Below are positions 63,496 to 64,000 of a stretch of 64,000 nucleotides of DNA, in pieces (position 1 is the stretch's first letter; each line of letters starts with the position of its first letter). The DNA lies in assembly GCA_963924555.1 (NCBI GenBank), contig OZ004586.1:6406501-6470500 (forward strand). Direction: 5' to 3'. The stretch comes from Crambe crambe. Lineage: Eukaryota; Porifera; Demospongiae; Poecilosclerida; Crambeidae. Under the pieces are notes generated by a model. The model searched no databases, was not told the origin of the DNA, and worked only from the letters and a program-made list of their open reading frames with translations. The translations under genes were made by a program, and so were the position numbers.

Positions 63496-64000
63496 TAATG
63501 GAAACGACACTAAGAATTAAGTATGCAAAAGATATTCATCAATTAAAAACAAATATTCAATTATTAATGGGTAACTGACATGAAAAAATTATTTCTCAGT
63601 TTATTATATTTTTGGGTTGTTTTGTATGCCTACATTACTGGGAAGAAATATGAGAAGCATTGGTGGAAGTCTCACTGAGAAAATAGCAGTAGAAGTTGGC
63701 CATTTCTGTTTGGGGCGGGGCTTACTTGTGATGTCATAGAGGGAACTCATTGTACAATCTCTATTGAAAATAATACAAATATTGGAGTCTGTGTTTCACA
63801 TAAGGTTTGATACTTCCATTCCAAAGTTTGCACTAACAAATGCTAGGGTATGTTAAAGGCTGTAACAAAATTTAAAGTCCATGCCTCTGATCAAAGGTGA
63901 GCTATCCTTCACTACATACAAGATGTAAAAACAGGCTTTCTGAGCTGAGGCCAATCTAAGTATGCTGTAGGTAGGGGCCTAAAAGTCTTAGATAAACTTA
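63496..64000. other. No gene recognised
   Basis: AT-rich sequence to the window end with no supported feature. Confidence 0.4.

Overview
The window looks like animal DNA from an early-branching metazoan, most likely a demosponge. It is AT-rich and studded with TAGC-type simple repeats, has short introns (one clear case is 70 bp), and carries Ig/FN3 surface-type genes, AIG1/GIMAP-like GTPases and a very heavy load of young and nested mobile elements. The taxon is an inference; no rRNA or mitochondrial marker is present.

Layout. 1-0.9 kb: nothing recognised. 0.9-10.7 kb: a 4.7-kb tandem duplication (899-5609 and 6035-10740) separated by a foldback repeat; each copy carries a minus-strand signal peptide + Ig + FN3-like gene and a Ty3/Gypsy RT fossil. 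11.3-14.7 kb: a decayed transposase-like gene interrupted by a solo LTR. 14.9-15.1 kb: a palindromic MITE. 15.3-28.5 kb: inferred single Pogo-type DNA transposon (matching inverted ends with TA flanks) whose transposase lies at 25.8-28.2 kb and which has been filled by a foldback element and by a Helitron with an uninterrupted 2384-codon Rep/helicase/double-OTU gene. 28.6-32.8 kb: a decayed gene of a multicopy PIN-like, Cys-rich-tailed family. 33.2-38.3 kb: a tyrosine-recombinase retrotransposon with A1-ORFs-B1-A2-B2 split repeats. 38.9-39.8 kb: tail of a LINE-like element. 40.1-43.35 kb: a Ty3/Gypsy relic with integrase placed before RT (Gmr1-like order). 43.5-44 kb: a HIRAN-like fragment. 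44.1-47.9 kb: a multi-exon gene of an expanded family with a SANT/Myb-like N-terminus, carrying an inverted internal exon. 48.16-50.43 kb: a two-gene Tc1/mariner-like transposon (DD34E transposase plus a convergent SHOCT-tailed protein). 50.5-51.5 kb: an intron-bearing relative of that second gene. 51.5-55.2 kb: nested tandem repeats built from hairpins and foldbacks. 56.2-56.7 kb: a 437-bp near-perfect palindrome. 56.8-57.6 and 61.8-62.7 kb: two GIMAP-like GTPases separated by a young LTR element with 4-bp target duplication; the second has a Pogo-type MITE in its 3' end.

Common thread. Several unrelated palindromic repeats share one architecture: a small hairpin followed by a GTAGGGAT box. 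In the hairpin family a base pair changes on both sides at once between copies, so the structure itself appears to be kept. Together with the two-gene Tc1-like element, its intron-bearing relative and its probable MITE partner (for which the window also holds a related empty site), these are the most novel items here.
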